Assembly (NCBI RefSeq): GCF_018394335.1
Contig: NZ_CP074572.1
Location: forward strand, 1,054,001-1,118,000
Direction: 5' to 3'
DNA length: 64,000 bases
DNA from: Shewanella dokdonensis
GTDB lineage: Bacteria; Pseudomonadota; Gammaproteobacteria; Enterobacterales; Shewanellaceae
How positions within the stretch are numbered: position 1 is the stretch's first letter; every line of letters starts with the position of its first letter. The position numbers and the translations under genes are program-made. The notes under the pieces are model-generated. The model saw only the letters and a program-made list of their open reading frames with translations, was not told the origin of the DNA and did not search any database. Positions 50,208 through 60,783 of this stretch are shown here, one piece after another.

Positions 50208-51692
50208 GTGTCTCAAGGACTGGTAACAGCGGCCTATATCATTGCAGCGCTGTGTTTTATTTTGAGTTTGGCCGGACTTTCCAAACAGGAAACCGCTAAA
50301 CAGGGCAATATTCTGGGGGTCAGCGGTATGGCGATCGCCTTGATTGCCACAATCCTTAACCCTGAAACCACTGGGGTACAGTGGATCATTCTGGCGATGG
50401 TGATCGGCGGCGCAATTGGCGTGCGACTGGCACTTAAGGTAGAAATGACCCAAATGCCTGAATTGGTGGCTATCCTGCACTCTTTTGTGGGGCTAGCGGC
50501 GGTGCTGGTCGGGTTCAACAGCTTTATCGACCTGCATCCGAGCACAACCACCAGTGTGGTTGTCACTGCGGGTTCGGATCTGCAAGCAACGTTAGCGGCA
50601 GCAACCGAAGCCTTTAAAGAAGCGGCCAAAGCGGCACAGCATGCCCAGCTAACAGGGGCAATGCTCAATATCCACTTGGTTGAAATCTTCCTCGGTATCT
50701 TTATCGGGGCGGTAACTTTCACCGGTTCTATCGTGGCATTCGGCAAACTGCGCGGCATTATCTCCTCCAAACCCTTGATGCTGCCACAACGCCACAAGCT
50801 GAATCTGCTAGCAGTGGTCGTGTCTTTTGCACTGCTGCTGTATTTTGTAAATGTTGGTGGGAGCACCTTTGCCGTCTTGTTGATGACGCTAATTGCCTTA
50901 GCTTTCGGCTGGCATCTGGTGGCCTCTATCGGTGGTGCCGATATGCCAGTGGTTGTCTCAATGCTGAACTCCTACTCTGGCTGGGCCGCCGCTGCGGCAG
51001 GCTTCATGCTGTCGAACGATCTGTTGATCGTGACCGGCGCATTGGTAGGTTCATCAGGGGCAATTCTGTCTTACATCATGTGTAAGGCCATGAACCGTTC
51101 CTTTATCTCGGTAATCGCTGGCGGTTTTGGTACTGATGGTGCCACCAGCAGCGGCGACGAAGAACTAGGTGAATATCGTGAAACTACCGCCGAAGAAGTG
51201 GCCGAGCTGCTGAAAAACTCCAGCTCAGTTATCATCACTCCCGGGTATGGGATGGCGGTGGCACAAGCACAATATCCAGTGGCCGAAATCACCCAGAAAC
51301 TGCGCGCAATGGGCGTCAAAGTTCGCTTTGGTATTCACCCGGTTGCCGGTCGTCTGCCTGGCCATATGAACGTACTGCTGGCGGAAGCTAAAGTGCCCTA
51401 TGATATCGTGCTGGAAATGGATGAAATTAACGATGATTTCGAAGACACAGATACCGTATTGGTGATCGGTGCCAACGACACAGTTAACCCAGCCGCCGCA
51501 GAAGATCCAAGCAGTCCGATTGCTGGAATGCCAGTACTGGAAGTGTGGAAAGCGCAAAATGTTATTGCCTTTAAACGCTCGATGAATACCGGATACGCTG
51601 GGGTACAGAACCCGCTGTTTTTCAAAGACAACACCCAGATGCTGTTCGGCGATGCCAAAGAATCTGTTACGGCGATTCTGAACGCTCTGTAA
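50208..51692 (+). CDS. pntB: NAD(P) transhydrogenase subunit beta
   Basis: PntB supplies most membrane helices and the NADP-binding domain of the transhydrogenase. It starts at GTG 50208, with AGGGGAAGA upstream, and is 494 residues long, about 30 more than E. coli. The extra length lies after [11 protein letters not shown], where an Ala-rich insert (residues about 107-142) precedes [18 protein letters not shown]. The NADP domain has [17 protein letters not shown] and [11 protein letters not shown] bidirectional terminator follows. Confidence 0.97.
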   Translation: MSQGLVTAAYIIAALCFILSLAGLSKQETAKQGNILGVSGMAIALIATILNPETTGVQWIILAMVIGGAIGVRLALKVEMTQMPELVAILHSFVGLAAVLVGFNSFIDLHPSTTTSVVVTAGSDLQATLAAATEAFKEAAKAAQHAQLTGAMLNIHLVEIFLGIFIGAVTFTGSIVAFGKLRGIISSKPLMLPQRHKLNLLAVVVSFALLLYFVNVGGSTFAVLLMTLIALAFGWHLVASIGGADMPVVVSMLNSYSGWAAAAAGFMLSNDLLIVTGALVGSSGAILSYIMCKAMNRSFISVIAGGFGTDGATSSGDEELGEYRETTAEEVAELLKNSSSVIITPGYGMAVAQAQYPVAEITQKLRAMGVKVRFGIHPVAGRLPGHMNVLLAEAKVPYDIVLEMDEINDDFEDTDTVLVIGANDTVNPAAAEDPSSPIAGMPVLEVWKAQNVIAFKRSMNTGYAGVQNPLFFKDNTQMLFGDAKESVTAILNAL

Positions 51693-51708
51693 ATAGCGCG
51701 TAATTGAC

Positions 51709-51736
51709 AAAAAACCGGTGCAAGCACCGGTTTTTT
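51709..51736. terminator. Bidirectional terminator between pntB and the CBS gene
   Basis: A CCGGTGC/GCACCGG stem with an AA loop is flanked by a run of A and a run of T, so it can act on both strands. Confidence 0.92.
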
Positions 51737-51750
51737 ATTATGGCTAACGA

Positions 51751-52338
51751 TTAACTATTAACAACTTGCAACGGTTCCAGCCCGTGACTCTCACGTAACT
51801 GGCGTAAGATTGCTAACACTTCACCACCTTTATCACGAAATGTCGGCGTATGTTGTAAACGAGCGATAATATCTTCAGCACTGAGTAATCCCCGCATCTG
51901 GCCATTAGCATCCAGCACCAGTAGGAAATCACGCTGGATACTGCGAAACGTCTCCAGCACATCAATCACCGAGAAATCTTGCAACTGCGCTTCACTCACG
52001 GCGGGCAGTTCAGCGATGGGCAACATCAAGTCAAACACACTCCAGAAGGAAGGCCCATGGCTCTTGTCGGTATATTTCATTAAATTATCGCTGGAGAGCC
52101 AGTTACGACTGACAATCCCCAATAATTCATGATGATCGTTAACGACATAATTTATCTGACAGTTTTCAGCTTCCATGATTTTGTAAGCATCCGGTACTGG
52201 CAGATCAGCATGCAGGGTCATCCGGGTGGAATGGCTGAAATTCATCAAGGCCGCAGACGCAGCGGAATCTTCACGCAAAGCCAAGCTATTATCATTAATT
52301 TCCAGCGTGTTAAGAGTATAAGTTTGCAGTGTTTTCAT
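51751..52338 (-). CDS. CBS-domain protein
   Basis: This 195-residue soluble protein appears to contain two CBS motifs, one at about residues 40-85 (LPVPDAYKIMEAENCQINYVV, then LLGIVSRNWL) and one at about 118-160 (VIDVLETFRS, FLLVLDANGQMRGLLSAEDII). CBS pairs bind adenine nucleotides and usually regulate a partner. None is evident here. AGAGGTG precedes the ATG. It is convergent with pntB. Confidence 0.8.
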   Translation of the reverse strand: MKTLQTYTLNTLEINDNSLALREDSAASAALMNFSHSTRMTLHADLPVPDAYKIMEAENCQINYVVNDHHELLGIVSRNWLSSDNLMKYTDKSHGPSFWSVFDLMLPIAELPAVSEAQLQDFSVIDVLETFRSIQRDFLLVLDANGQMRGLLSAEDIIARLQHTPTFRDKGGEVLAILRQLRESHGLEPLQVVNS

Positions 52339-52384
52339 GATACACCTCTGCTCAAATTCAAAATTAAAAATGCGTTAATGAAAT

Positions 52385-52726
52385 TCAGGCAAAAGCAGGT
52401 GGCGCACGGGTAAGCGCCTGCGGGAAAATAGAATCCTTAAGCAGTGTATGTTGATATTCAGATTGCGGTAATAAGCTGGCACTGACGCGAGGGGAAGCTA
52501 ATTTAGTGCGGTGGCGCGGAATAACTGGCTCTATGGGTTCAAAGCTGCTTTCCGGCAACAACGCCGGTAGCGGGTTATCCGGTAACACCGCCTGCAACAT
52601 TGTTTGCTGATCTGCCAGCAATAACGGCCGCTCCATAGCCGTTTGAGGCGCAGAAATAACCGCTAGCGACAGAGTCAGCATTACGCTGGCCAGCCACAAG
52701 GTGATCGCTTGCTGTATCCGCCTCAT
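52385..52726 (-). CDS. Small protein with N-terminal signal anchor, unknown
   Basis: From ATG at 52726 this reads 113 residues. A basic start (MRRIQQ) leads into one hydrophobic segment (about residues 8-26, LWLASVMLTLSLAVISA), then a Pro- and Leu-rich periplasmic tail ending PQALTRAPPAFA. I do not recognise a family. It lies between the TetR regulator and the CBS gene on the same strand. The coding call rests on frame length and the signal-like N terminus. The ribosome site is weak. Confidence 0.5.
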   Translation of the reverse strand: MRRIQQAITLWLASVMLTLSLAVISAPQTAMERPLLLADQQTMLQAVLPDNPLPALLPESSFEPIEPVIPRHRTKLASPRVSASLLPQSEYQHTLLKDSIFPQALTRAPPAFA

Positions 52727-52875
52727 ATGTGATCCATGTCTCAGTTTTTCACATGTCTTGACACTATCACAGGTTCTGTTAGGGATGCAATGATTAAAAA
52801 ACGGCTGGCAGATAGATGCTGACAACCGTTTCTAAATTTGCACTAATGTGGGCAAGTTTAGCGAAACGCCGATAT

Positions 52876-53355
52876 TCAGGCCGCTTTTGCCAGTGAATTT
52901 CCCGAAGACAGTTGCAAGGCACTTGCCCCTAACAACTCCTGAACCAGTTCTCGTCCCGCCAGACCAAGCGCAGCCTCAGCCTGCTGCAATGCTTGCTCAA
53001 CGGCGATAAATTCTGGCATCTCATCTTCAATACGGCCACAAATACTAAAAAACAGCCGCAATACGGCTTGCTGTTCCGGCCGCGTCATCGCCTGCTCCCA
53101 AGAATATTGCAATGCTTCATTACTAGAGAAATCCAGCGCCGAAATGAAATGCTCACCAATCCGCTCATTGAGTCGCAGCAGAAAATCTAACTTGCGGGGG
53201 AAATGGTGGCTCACGCCGGTACGGCTAATGCCCAACGCATCGGCGAGGGTGGAATAGGACATGGTTTCAAAGCCGATAGTCAGAATCTGACGGAATGCTT
53301 CATCCATGATCTGCTGAATGGTAAGTTCGGTCTGTGCCTTGGATCGCTTCGCCAT
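52876..53355 (-). CDS. TetR-family transcriptional regulator
   Basis: This is a 159-residue regulator, shorter than the usual 190-210. The helix-turn-helix is TLADALGISRTGVSHHFPRKLDFL (about residues 36-59, motif given in part: SRTGVSHHF). The C-terminal ligand domain is truncated or compact. No divergent partner gene is present, so the target is unknown. The small signal-anchor gene downstream is a candidate. The ligand cannot be predicted. Confidence 0.85.
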   Translation of the reverse strand: MAKRSKAQTELTIQQIMDEAFRQILTIGFETMSYSTLADALGISRTGVSHHFPRKLDFLLRLNERIGEHFISALDFSSNEALQYSWEQAMTRPEQQAVLRLFFSICGRIEDEMPEFIAVEQALQQAEAALGLAGRELVQELLGASALQLSSGNSLAKAA

Positions 53356-53453
53356 GTGCGTTGTCCTCTGATGTAAGTCTGCTGTGAACCTTCAGAAGCT
53401 TACCAAAGGAAGTTGCCCATGGCTTGCACCAAGACCGCTTGATGACAGGGTTT

Positions 53454-54328
53454 TTAAGATCTGTTCAGGGCAGATTCAGTTACCTGAACCGTCGATGAAT
53501 TTGGTGGCAACATACGTTGCTGCTGTAACCAATGCTCAGCATTAACAGCGCCCATCAAACGCACCAAGGTAGGTTTCAAGATGGCGCCAAGAGCAGGACG
53601 ACGCCAAAACATATAATCGGGTAACGGCTGCACGCTGCCAACACCAAACACCCGCTGCAACAGGCTAGAAAACTCCGCAATAGTGTCGTTATCGTAACGC
53701 GGGATCTGCGGAAAAAATCTCCGACAAAGTCGGAAAAGGACGGAAACGCGGCAATTTGTGAGGCGTTATAACGTGTCAATACCGGGAGCAGATATAACGA
53801 ACTCCAGTGTGACAGGTTATCAATGTCTGAAATGACCCCGAGATTGCGACGGTCATACTGCTGCCACGCCAACGTTAGCTTGCCGCTACTACGGACACTG
53901 CGCCACAGCATATAACAGTCGGCTAACCACTCATATTCCAGCGCCGTTAAACGCTTTGGCAATAGCTGGCCTTGTAACCGTTTTATCTCCAGATGTCCTA
54001 ATTCATGCCACAAGGTCAGCAATGGCTGCTGTTGCAGTGACAATTGGTAAACTTGACCATTCCAGAGTGCACTTTGACTGGAAGCCAGTTGTTCCGGTGC
54101 CCACAGCACAATCCCCGCAACCGAGGGATCATCCACAGGAATAGCCATTGCCGCCCGCAGGGCTAAAGCATCGCTGTAACGTGTTTTATCAATCGGCAAT
54201 TGCTGACGAACTTTAGGTGGTAGAGCAGCCAGACATTGAGTTATCGCGGCTGGCGGACACACCAATGCCTGTTTGGGGCCAACATCGGCCCAAAACAGTG
54301 TGGCGGTCAGCAAGCCGGCTAGTATCAT
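53454..54328 (-). CDS. Predicted zincin-like metallopeptidase (HELGH), frameshifted as given
   Basis: I do not recognise a named family. The 291-residue corrected protein starts with a signal-like segment ([17 protein letters not shown]). It contains H108-E-L-G-H112, the zinc-binding HExxH motif of zincins, followed 20 residues later by EYEWLADCY (131-139), an E-x-x-A-D arrangement that in related enzymes gives the third ligand. The frame breaks in the A run 53712-53717. One more A restores [21 protein letters not shown] and the C-terminal part down to 53454. Its ATG overlaps the hldE stop as ATGA. An envelope role is plausible but inferred. Confidence 0.65.
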
Positions 54329-55755
54329 GGTTTATCCATGATCCGCTGGATAATCGCAGTGGTAGAGATCCCGTCTTCAAATCCCAGCACTTTGACACTC
54401 CCGCCAGCGGCAATCACTTCTTGGCCTCCGGCGATTTCATCAACCCGATAGTCACCGCCCTTCACTAACAAGTCAGGCAATAAGCGCGCGATAATCCGTT
54501 GCGGCGTATCTTCGCTGAACGGCACCACCCAATCCACGGCAGCCAGCCCTGCTAGTACGGCCATACGGCGATTAATATTATTAACCGGGCGGCCTTCACC
54601 TTTGAGACGGCGCACGGAATCATCATCATTTACCGCAACAATCAGCCGGTCACCTAAGGCTCGTGCTTCTTTCAGGTAAGAGACATGTCCGGCATGCAAA
54701 ATATCAAAACAGCCATTTGTCATCACGACTCGCTCACCTCGCAACCGTGCTTGTTCTAGCGCGTAAGCGAGTTGTTCTTCCGTGACGACACCAAAGCCGG
54801 ATTCGCCGTGATGTAGCGATAGCGCTTCAATAAGCTCAATGCGACTGACGGTCGAAGTGCCCAGTTTACCCACCACCACCCCCGCAGCAGTATTGGCAAT
54901 GGCACAAGCCTGTGGCATCTCGCTCCCCGCCGCCAAAGCACTGGCTAAGGCGGAAATAACAGTGTCGCCAGCACCGGTAACATCGTAAACTTCGCGAGCA
55001 ACAGTCGGAATATGCAACTCATCACCGTTACTGCTGATAAGCGTCATTCCCTGTTCTGAGCGCGTCACCAACATCGCATCCAATTGATGGGTCGCTATCA
55101 GTTGGCGAGCTTTGCTCACAAGTTCCGCCTCGGAAGCAACGGGGCCAACAACAGCTTCAAACTCACTCATATTGGGGGTGATTAATGTGGCACCCTGGTA
55201 ACGGGAAAAATCACTGCCTTTGGGATCGACCAGTACTTTCACCCCTTTGGCACGCGCCAACTGGATAAACGGTTGCGGATTACCAATAGCACCTTTGGCG
55301 TAATCTGACAGAATCACCACATCACAGTTATCCAACTGCGCGGTGGCTTCAGCCAATAATTGCTGACTTTGCTGAGCGCTGAAAGTCTCTTCAAAATCCA
55401 GCCGGATCAGTTGCTGATTGCGGCTGAGCACCCGCAGTTTAGTGATTGTCGGTTTATCGGTTACTTGCAACCATTGTGGGGTCACGCCCTGGGCTCTAAG
55501 TCCGTGTGATAGCGCCGTCGCGGCATCATCGGTGCCAACAATGCCACACAAGGTAACTTGTCCACCCAGTGCGGCAATATTCAGCGCCACGTTAGCGGCA
55601 CCACCGGGTCGATCTTCCAACTGATTAATCTTCACTACTGGCACCGGAGCTTCCGGCGAGATGCGGCCAGTTGGCCCAGTCCAATAGCGATCCAACATCA
55701 CATCGCCCACAACCAGCACCCGCGCTTTCTCAAAAGGAGGCAGTGTCACTTTCAT
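54325..55755 (-). CDS. hldE: bifunctional D-glycero-beta-D-manno-heptose-7-phosphate kinase / heptose-1-phosphate adenylyltransferase
   Basis: HldE makes ADP-heptose for the inner core of lipopolysaccharide. From ATG at 55755 ([18 protein letters not shown]) it is 476 residues, one less than E. coli. The N-terminal ribokinase-like domain has [12 protein letters not shown] and the catalytic [14 protein letters not shown]. The C-terminal nucleotidyltransferase has [16 protein letters not shown] and ends NGTS-like in GISTTAII. It diverges from lpxL, another lipopolysaccharide gene. Confidence 0.96.
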   Translation of the reverse strand: MKVTLPPFEKARVLVVGDVMLDRYWTGPTGRISPEAPVPVVKINQLEDRPGGAANVALNIAALGGQVTLCGIVGTDDAATALSHGLRAQGVTPQWLQVTDKPTITKLRVLSRNQQLIRLDFEETFSAQQSQQLLAEATAQLDNCDVVILSDYAKGAIGNPQPFIQLARAKGVKVLVDPKGSDFSRYQGATLITPNMSEFEAVVGPVASEAELVSKARQLIATHQLDAMLVTRSEQGMTLISSNGDELHIPTVAREVYDVTGAGDTVISALASALAAGSEMPQACAIANTAAGVVVGKLGTSTVSRIELIEALSLHHGESGFGVVTEEQLAYALEQARLRGERVVMTNGCFDILHAGHVSYLKEARALGDRLIVAVNDDDSVRRLKGEGRPVNNINRRMAVLAGLAAVDWVVPFSEDTPQRIIARLLPDLLVKGGDYRVDEIAGGQEVIAAGGSVKVLGFEDGISTTAIIQRIMDKP

Positions 55756-55859
55756 CGGCAACTTATCCAAGTCTTGGCAAAATAAAGCCGATTGTACCTA
55801 ATTTTCCGCAGAAATTGCGTTAGAATACCGACTAATTTTTTCTAAGACTTGGGGTTCTC

Positions 55860-56791
55860 GTGGTAGAAAAAGCGCAGTTTTCAGCTTCTTTATTGCATCC
55901 CAGATATTGGTTACTTTGGTTCGGGATTGGCATGGCGAAACTGACCAGCATGTTGCCCATGCGCTGGCAAATGCGGCTTGGCGCTCTGATTGGCCGACTG
56001 TCGATGAAACTCGCGGGTAGCCGGGTGACAACCGCCAGACGCAACCTAGCGCTATGTTTTCCGGAAAAATCCCCAGCACAACAGCAGCAGTTACTACAGC
56101 GTAATTTTGAAGAGACTGGCAAAGCCATCTTTGACACGATTAATGCGTGGTGGTGGAGTGACGCCCGCATCCAGCGGCATATGCAGATTAAAGGGCAAGA
56201 ATATGTGCAACAGACTCTGGATGCCGGTCAGGGTGTGATCCTGTTTGCCGTGCATTGTCTGCCGCTGGAAATGGGGGCGCGTATCTTTGGCCAGTTTAAC
56301 CCAGGTGTTGGCGTGTACCGACCACACAATAATCCCTTGATGGAGTATTTACAGGTACACGGGCGCTTACGTTCGAATAAAGCACTGATCCCTAAACGCG
56401 ATTTGCGCCAGATGGTGCGTTGTTTGCGTAATCCTGATGTTATCTGGTACACCGCCGATCAGGATTTTGGCCGCTCCAGTGCGGTATTTATTCCGTTTTT
56501 TGCCGTCAAAGAAGCCGCCACAATTACGGGGGCACCACACTCGCCAAGCTGGGCAAAGCCAGAGTGTTGCCTTTCTTTGTTGAGCGAAACGCCGACGATG
56601 CAGGCTATACCATTGAAATTAAAGCGCCGTTGGAAAACTTCCCGGGTGAAAATGAGCTAGAGGATGCAATTCGGGGCAACCATATTATAGAAGAATTGAT
56701 CGGCCGTAATATTCCACAGTACATGTGGCTGCACCGGCGTTTCAAAACTCGGCCAGACCCGGCAGATCCATCGCTGTATTCACAAGATTAA
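55860..56791 (+). CDS. lpxL: lipid A lauroyl acyltransferase LpxL, frameshifted as given
   Basis: LpxL adds a secondary acyl chain to Kdo2-lipid IVA at the inner membrane. Corrected length is 310 residues, starting at GTG 55860. FSASLLHPRYWLLWFGIG, GVYRPHNNPLMEYLQ, GRLRSNK and YMWLHRRFKTRP match LpxL closely. The catalytic HX4E is H132 and E137 in VHCLPLE. One G missing from 56528-56532 breaks the frame. Restoring it reads AATITGGTTLAKLGKARVLP and joins the C-terminal frame to 56791. Confidence 0.92.
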
Positions 56792-56795
56792 TCAC

Positions 56796-56823
56796 GTGCA
56801 ACGACACCCAGGGGCCGTTGCGC
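56796..56823. terminator. Possible hairpin between lpxL and nhaP2
   Basis: GTGCAACG (56796-56803) can pair with CGTTGCGC (56816-56823), one G-T pair, around a 12-base loop between the convergent stop codons. No T tract follows, so its function is uncertain. Confidence 0.35.
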
Positions 56824-58553
56824 TTAAAGCTCTTGCGTGGGCAAACGGATACCAATACGCATCACCTGCCCGTCTTGCACATCGGCCACAATCCAGCCAA
56901 TCCCCTGCCAAGTGAATTGGTCGCCAATCACCGGCGTACTACTCAACTGCTCACGCACCAAATCGTTCACGCTCATGCCGATATGGGCTTCATCCAGCGT
57001 GAAACCATAAATAGGCGCCATATCCGCCAGTTGCACCTCCATAGCGATGAAAAAGTCACCAAAAAAACGCGGTAGATCTTTCTTCTGCGGAGCTTCACTG
57101 AACAGTTGGCTTAATGGGCCAAGATCCTTCTCCTGTGCCAGTACACACAGAATATCATCGGCTTCCAAGCGGGTGCTGCCGGATGGATGCATCAGTTCAT
57201 TTTGCCGAAAAACTGCCGCAATACGGGTGCCATTGGGCATGGTCAAGTGTCGCAATGGCTCGCCAATACACCATTTACTAGCACTGAGCCGATAAACAAA
57301 AATTTCCCATTCGCTAGTTGGGTATATTTCAATGCCTGAACGGGATATAGGTTCGGGCTTCGACGGTAATTCAATCTTGGCCAGTCGAGCAGCAGATGTC
57401 AGCGTGCTGCCTTGCAGTAACAAAGACACCAACACCACAAAAAATGCCAGATTAAAATACAGTTGCGCATTAGGCAGCCCCGCCATCATCGGGAATACTG
57501 CCAGAATAATCGGCACCGCCCCCGTAAGCCGACCCAGGAGATAAAATGTAATTCCCGAGGTTGGAAACTGCGAAACGGCCACAGGCTGATCCACACCGCC
57601 ACGGGACGGGCGATGAAAATCATGCCAAAAGCCAGTAACAGTCCCGGCAACCAGATATCTGTCAGTTGTGAAGGTGTCAGCAACAGCCCTAGCACCAAGA
57701 ACATGCCAATCTGCGCCAACCAAGTCATGCCATCTAATACGTTGAGAATCGAATGTTTCCCACGAGTTGCTCGATTACCAAGAAATAATCCAACCAGATA
57801 AATCGATAAGATACCGCTACCACCAAGCGCATTTGAAATGGCGTATACAATGAGCCCGCCGCTCAGCACTAGAATGGAATATAAACCGTCTGCCAGTTGA
57901 GTACGATTTACGGTGCGCCAGATCAGCCAACCGCCACCGAATCCAAATAACGCACCAAAACCAAACTGTTTGATAAAACTCAGCGCCAAGAATCCCGCAG
58001 AGATCCCAGCTTTGTTCACGCTAGCAAGAATGGCGATAAGAGTAACAGTCAGAAACACCGCCATGGGGTCATTACTACCTGACTCTATTTCGAGCGTTGC
58101 CCCAACACGTTCGTTAATACTGCGCCCTTTTAGCAGGCTGAAAACGGCGGCCGCATCGGTAGAGCCAACAATGGCCCCAACTAATAGCCCCTGCAATGGT
58201 TGCAACTGAAACAGCCACGCCGCCAACATGCCCGTCAGCCCGGTAGTGATGACAACCCCTATCGTTGCCAGTGACAATGCTGGCCACAAAGCCACACGGA
58301 AACTGGCCACGCGGGTACGCATACCGCCATCTAACAAAATAACGGCTAACGCTAGGTTACTGATCATGTAAGCCGTGGAGTAATCATCAAACACTATGCC
58401 GCCAGGACCATCTTCCCCAGCCAAAATGCCCACTGCCAGAAACACCACCAGAATAGGGATCCCCAGACGCGAAGATACCGGACTGACCAAGACACTGATC
58501 GCGGTGAGTAAAGCACCGATGAGAAAAATACTATTGATCGTGTTTGCGTCCAA
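56824..58553 (-). CDS. nhaP2: K+/H+ antiporter NhaP2 (CvrA), frameshifted as given
   Basis: This is a CPA1-family antiporter for cell volume and potassium control. Corrected length is 576 residues, against 578 in E. coli. About twelve helices come first ([21 protein letters not shown] and [16 protein letters not shown] are diagnostic), then a cytosolic TrkA-C domain ([20 protein letters not shown]) and a C-terminal CorC/HlyC-like domain. One base missing from the C run 57519-57523 breaks the frame. Restoring it reads [19 protein letters not shown]. As given, the C-terminal half appears as a separate frame with a false start. Confidence 0.92.
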
Positions 58554-58996
58554 AACTACCCCTTTATCCGTACATTCTGGCTGATTTTAGTCTCTTAAGA
58601 GTCACTCCTGATGACGTTAAGCTGCATTACATATGACGTTGAAGACTATACCATGAAGTAATCATAACTTTCAGTTATTAAAATAGATTTTTCTGAAGAT
58701 TTTTCATTATTTATCGTTGATTGTTGTCTTTATAGCTGAATAAATTGTAATTTTTCACCGTTTTTTAGCAAATACTGGCATTAGCTTCCATTAATGACAT
58801 TCTAGCGTGCTCTAACATCACCTTAGCGAAGCGCCAACGGCACCACAAAGAATATCTGCAACAACCTCTATGGTTTCTACTGGAATTTCACTAAAATGCC
58901 TCTCCCGGTTGAAAATCCACGACAAATAGGGAAGGATGCCAATTCCGGGTTGTAAAAAGCCGCAGTCATATTCAGCAGGTGGAAACCAAAAGTCCT
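58554..58996. other. AT-rich divergent intergenic region
   Basis: About 440 bases separate nhaP2 and the L,D-transpeptidase gene. The middle is strongly AT-rich, and ATGACGTT occurs twice near 58610-58645. I find no terminator or open frame, and no promoter I can defend. Confidence 0.4.
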
Positions 58997-59911
58997 ATGC
59001 GTAATTTGTTTTGTACTGCCCTGTCACTGGGCCTGATGATATTTTGTGTCAATGCCGTAGCCATTGAATATAAACTGCCCGCGAATGGCAGCCGTCTTAT
59101 TGGTCACAATGAATATTATGTTGTCCCCGATAAAAAAATGACCCTTGAGGGGATTGCTGCCGATTTCCAGCTAGGGCTCACCAACATGCTGGAAGCCAAT
59201 CCTGGGGTGGACCCGTTTTTACCACAACCCCACAGTACGCTGTTAATCCCACACAAACTGATCCTGCCAGATGCACCGATGGAAGGCATCGTTATCAACG
59301 TGGCAGAAATGCGCCTGTACTACTACCACAAAGAGCGTAATAGCGTAGAAATATTACCCATTGGCATTGGTCAGTTAGGTAAAGATACCCCCGAGAACTG
59401 GGTCACTAAAGTACAACGCAAGAAAGCCGGCCCGACCTGGACACCAACAGCAGCCATGCGTAAAGAATATGCCGCCAAAGGGGAAACCTTGCCCGCCGTT
59501 TGGCCTGCTGGCCCGGATAATCCTATGGGGTTATATGCGCTCTATGTTGGCCGTTTGTATGCCATTCATGGCACCAATGCCAGTTTCGGTATTGGCTTAC
59601 GTGTCAGCCACGGTTGCGTGCGTCTGCGTAATGAAGATATCGAGCATCTATTTAAGTCGGTGCCAGTGGGTACGCGGGTGCAGTTTGTTAACCAACCCAT
59701 TAAAACCTCGCTGGAACCAGATGGCAGTCGTTGGTTAGAAGTGCATAATCCGCTGTCGCGTACTGAGGCCGAGTTCAATTCGGCAGAGCCGACTGTATTG
59801 CAGCTGACGCCTAAAATCAGCCGTTTTATTGCCCAGCATGATACTGACTCACAGGTTTTGAAACGGGTACTGGATGATCGTAGCGGCAACCCGATCCGTA
59901 TTAACCCTTGA
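58997..59911 (+). CDS. L,D-transpeptidase (ErfK/YbiS/YcfS/YnhG type)
   Basis: This is a periplasmic L,D-transpeptidase that links peptidoglycan stems or attaches Braun lipoprotein. From ATG at 58997 it has 304 residues with a signal peptide ([17 protein letters not shown]). A LysM-like segment follows ([18 protein letters not shown], about 41-58), then the YkuD domain with AIHGTN (H191) and the catalytic C207 in SHGCVRL. The GTG at 58979 is an alternative start. An intrinsic terminator follows and overlaps the end of the convergent M14 gene. Confidence 0.92.
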   Translation: MRNLFCTALSLGLMIFCVNAVAIEYKLPANGSRLIGHNEYYVVPDKKMTLEGIAADFQLGLTNMLEANPGVDPFLPQPHSTLLIPHKLILPDAPMEGIVINVAEMRLYYYHKERNSVEILPIGIGQLGKDTPENWVTKVQRKKAGPTWTPTAAMRKEYAAKGETLPAVWPAGPDNPMGLYALYVGRLYAIHGTNASFGIGLRVSHGCVRLRNEDIEHLFKSVPVGTRVQFVNQPIKTSLEPDGSRWLEVHNPLSRTEAEFNSAEPTVLQLTPKISRFIAQHDTDSQVLKRVLDDRSGNPIRINP

Positions 59912-59928
59912 GTGCCAACAATTCCTTC

Positions 59929-59954
59929 AACGCCCGCAACATGCGGGCGTTTTT
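59929..59954 (+). terminator. Intrinsic terminator after the L,D-transpeptidase
   Basis: An ACGCCCGCA stem with an ACA loop and exact complement is followed by a run of five T bases. It touches the last bases of the convergent M14 gene. Confidence 0.9.
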
Positions 59955-60759
59955 ATGCGCTTAAGGCACTGATAAACTGCTGCATCACCGCACTATTAGC
60001 AAGAATACGCCGATCAAAATTGGCTTTAGCTGGGGTTTCGCTACAAGCACCATTCTTAGCACCACTGCGTACCAACCAGGCTTCAAACGAACTGTCGAAG
60101 TGGTTGAAAATAATGCCGTCTTGTACCGGACAGTCATCAATAGCCACCGCATCTGTGATGGGGAAATAGTGGGCCAATGCGGCCAATAATTCCTGACTAA
60201 AAGCGCCTGGCTGCTGCCTTGGTTCAAAAGCATACAGATAGGTTTGCTGCGATAACACGTCTTCATGACAGGTCAAAATGCCATCGCGGCTGGCCGCTTG
60301 CAGGAGCTGCGCATGGGCCAACAGTAACTTGCCTTCGACTGATGCTGAGGCGTTATCGCCTACAGACAAATAACCACGATTGGGATTTTCACCAAAGCGA
60401 TTAAATCGATGCCCTTTACTGAAACCGGTAGGATTAGCCAGCGGCAATAAGGTCAGATTCACTTTAGCAAATAACGCTTCAGGCAATTCGGCCAAAAAAT
60501 GCAACATTCCCCAAGGGCCAGCGGCTTCTTCGCCATGAAAACCACTGCTGATCAGCACCGATGGCAACCCCGCTCTAGCGGAGGGTGACTGCCACAGTTG
60601 CAGCGGCCAGCCATCAATATGCCCAAGCACTCTAGGTTTTAACCCGAGCCGACTCGTTTCCTGCTGCAACTGATGTTCAAATTGCTCGATATCATTGCTG
60701 TAGCAATCAAAAATTTCTGAGTGCCAGCGGAATGTTTCATAGGGGGAACGGCTATTCAT
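59953..60759 (-). CDS. M14-family metallocarboxypeptidase (MpaA-like)
   Basis: This is a zinc carboxypeptidase-type hydrolase of 268 residues without a signal peptide, so it acts in the cytosol. Zinc ligands are H75 and E78 in GFHGEE and H165 in LTCHEDV. R128 in NPNRG and the catalytic E241 in CSETP are in place. Its size and cytosolic location fit MpaA, which trims recycled murein peptide, but succinylglutamate desuccinylase-like members are similar. AAGGAAG precedes the ATG. It starts 24 bases after the glnE stop and is likely cotranscribed. Confidence 0.8.
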   Translation of the reverse strand: MNSRSPYETFRWHSEIFDCYSNDIEQFEHQLQQETSRLGLKPRVLGHIDGWPLQLWQSPSARAGLPSVLISSGFHGEEAAGPWGMLHFLAELPEALFAKVNLTLLPLANPTGFSKGHRFNRFGENPNRGYLSVGDNASASVEGKLLLAHAQLLQAASRDGILTCHEDVLSQQTYLYAFEPRQQPGAFSQELLAALAHYFPITDAVAIDDCPVQDGIIFNHFDSSFEAWLVRSGAKNGACSETPAKANFDRRILANSAVMQQFISALSA

Positions 60760-60783
60760 GCGCTTCCTTGACCATTACGTGCA

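Noticed and set aside
50234..50866. 210-codon frame antisense to pntB
   Set aside because: A shadow frame of a highly conserved membrane protein. The hydrophobic appearance comes from the complementary codons.
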